DNA of 64,000 nucleotides from Amblyornis subalaris (Eukaryota; Chordata; Aves; Passeriformes; Ptilonorhynchidae). The notes under the pieces are model-generated. The model saw only the letters and a list, made by a program, of their open reading frames with translations. It made no database searches and was not told the DNA's origin. Positions within the stretch are counted from its first letter, which is position 1. Every line of letters begins with the position of its first letter. Position numbers and translations under genes: made by a program. Shown here piece by piece: positions 63,001 through 64,000 of the stretch. The DNA is taken from the NCBI GenBank assembly GCA_018881555.1, contig JACAXG010000063.1:4117930-4181929 (forward strand). Direction: 5' to 3'.

Positions 63001-64000
63001 ACCTTAGGCAATGTACTTAATTTCATCAAAATGCAGTTACAATTGGGTTTTCCACGTCAATCCAGCTTCAAACCTTTTTTAGTTAAATATTTATAATCTA
63101 TCCTGCCAATGACAGCAAGATTATCCAGCAAACAAAGCTTGTCAACAATGCTTTGCTTTGAAGAATTGCCTACACACTGAAAGGATGATGTCTGCAAGGC
63201 AATTCAGGGCTGTATGACGCTTGTGATTTTGTTGTGTGGGGGGTTTTTCTAAGAAGTTCATTACAATTTTTCGATTGATATAATAGATTCTTCCATCTCT
63301 TCAATATAGCAGAGGAAATGAAGTGAAACTAGCTTCATTGTAATGGAAAAGTGATCTCATAATTTAATTCACTTTGCTCCCTAATCACAAATGCTCAGAG
63401 AGCACCAACTAGGGAAGAAAGGTGTAAAGTGATGCTGCAACATAGCACCCACAATTAAAAATCTCCTTTCCTGGACAAGTCTGGGTTGCAAATCAGAATG
63501 GAGCACACTTGTTACTGAGATTACTGAAAAGTTGTGGGCAAGGCTATGATTTGGAGGCCACAACCCTGCCAGTTTGAAACCAAATTCAAAATTCCTGTTG
63601 ATTTTGCTGACACCTTGGCTTAGATATTTTTGAGGCCTGATCACAGAGCACAGTAATACACAGATAGGCGCCTGCAATGACTTGTTATACATCTCGATGT
63701 AAAAAAGAAGTTGCAGAATGAACGCAAAGATGACTGACAAGCTGCCCCTCTCCCAGCCAGGAAAGCTTTTATTGCCACCTCTTCAACACTTTCACTTCTG
63801 CCAGAAGTCCCCTCTGCTCGCCTGGCCTCTCCAGCTGTCCAAAGTGTCTCCTCCAGACAGCACTGCTGAGCAGGCAGAGTGTGGATTAAACAGCATTACA
63901 TGTTCTTGCTGTCATTTTGTTTTCACTAATTTAGAAAATTATTTTTCTTGTTGTGGATATTTTTAATATGGTAAGGGAGGTATTACAGAAAAAAAAAAAA
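60039..64000. other. Intronic stretch without recognised genes
   Basis: AT-rich intron. The longest ORF (60257-60607 minus, 116 aa) has no recognised domain or splice flanks. Three single Ns fall here. The window ends in a poly-A run cut by the edge. Confidence 0.55.

Larger units (their letters stand above)
24257..64000 (-). other. TEAD1: TEAD1 upstream (5'-side) intron (partial)
   Basis: Above the acceptor lie at least 39.7 kb without a recognisable coding exon on either strand. TEAD1 in other vertebrates has non-coding 5' exons and very long early introns, so a 5' UTR exon could be hidden here. The CpG-rich clusters at 43.8 kb and 46.6-47.0 kb are the best places to look. A neighbouring gene was not seen. 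Confidence 0.65.

Noticed and set aside
1..64000. CRISPR arrays, bacterial operons, tRNA or rRNA genes
   Set aside because: Nothing of the kind was seen. The direct repeats present are microsatellites or old interspersed elements, and the window is clearly eukaryotic intron.

Overview
This window is vertebrate, most likely avian, nuclear DNA. It is intron-rich with almost no coding capacity, and it carries CR1 LINE 3' ends (including the ATTCTGTG-type terminal repeat), ancient amniote hairpin-type repeats, and an LTR of the kind common in Neoaves. No bacterial operons, phage, CRISPR arrays or tRNA/rRNA genes are present. Single Ns (11917, 14982, 60888, 61117, 62526) show it is a draft assembly.

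The only protein-coding exon I can support lies on the minus strand at 24003-24256. It encodes the N-terminus and the first part of the TEA DNA-binding domain of TEAD1 (TEF-1), the transcription factor through which YAP/TAZ act in the Hippo pathway. Translation should begin at an ATT codon (24204-24202), matching the known non-AUG start of vertebrate TEAD1. The exon has a clean acceptor (AG at 24258-24257) and donor (GTAAGT at 24002-23997). Everything below 24002 is therefore the downstream intron and everything above 24256 is the upstream, 5'-side intron. No other TEAD1 exon and no neighbouring gene was recognised, so both flanking introns are long (at least 24 kb and 39.7 kb within the window).

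Layout. 1-1.9 kb: two ancient repeat copies, a CR1 fragment and a CpG-rich patch. 1.9-12.3 kb: mostly unique intron with an RFX-type X-box near 11.93 kb. 12.29-12.76 kb: a decayed LTR. 13-22.9 kb: AT-rich intron with microsatellites and hairpin repeats. 22.9-23.3 kb: a strong CpG island about 0.7 kb inside the downstream intron. 24.0-24.26 kb: the TEAD1 exon. 24.6-25.2 kb: two further hairpin-repeat copies. 29.08-29.5 kb: an old CR1. 38.5 kb: an ancient repeat. 43.8 kb and 46.6-47.0 kb: CpG-rich clusters that could mark promoters or enhancers. 53.4-53.8 kb: a motif-dense block that may be a conserved non-coding element. 59.92-59.98 kb: a short, nearly perfect hairpin. The rest is intron without recognisable structure.

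Nothing in the window amounts to a clearly new biological system. The points most worth following are the ATT initiation codon with its open upstream frame, the intragenic CpG island with antisense-oriented splice-like signals, and the small hairpins.
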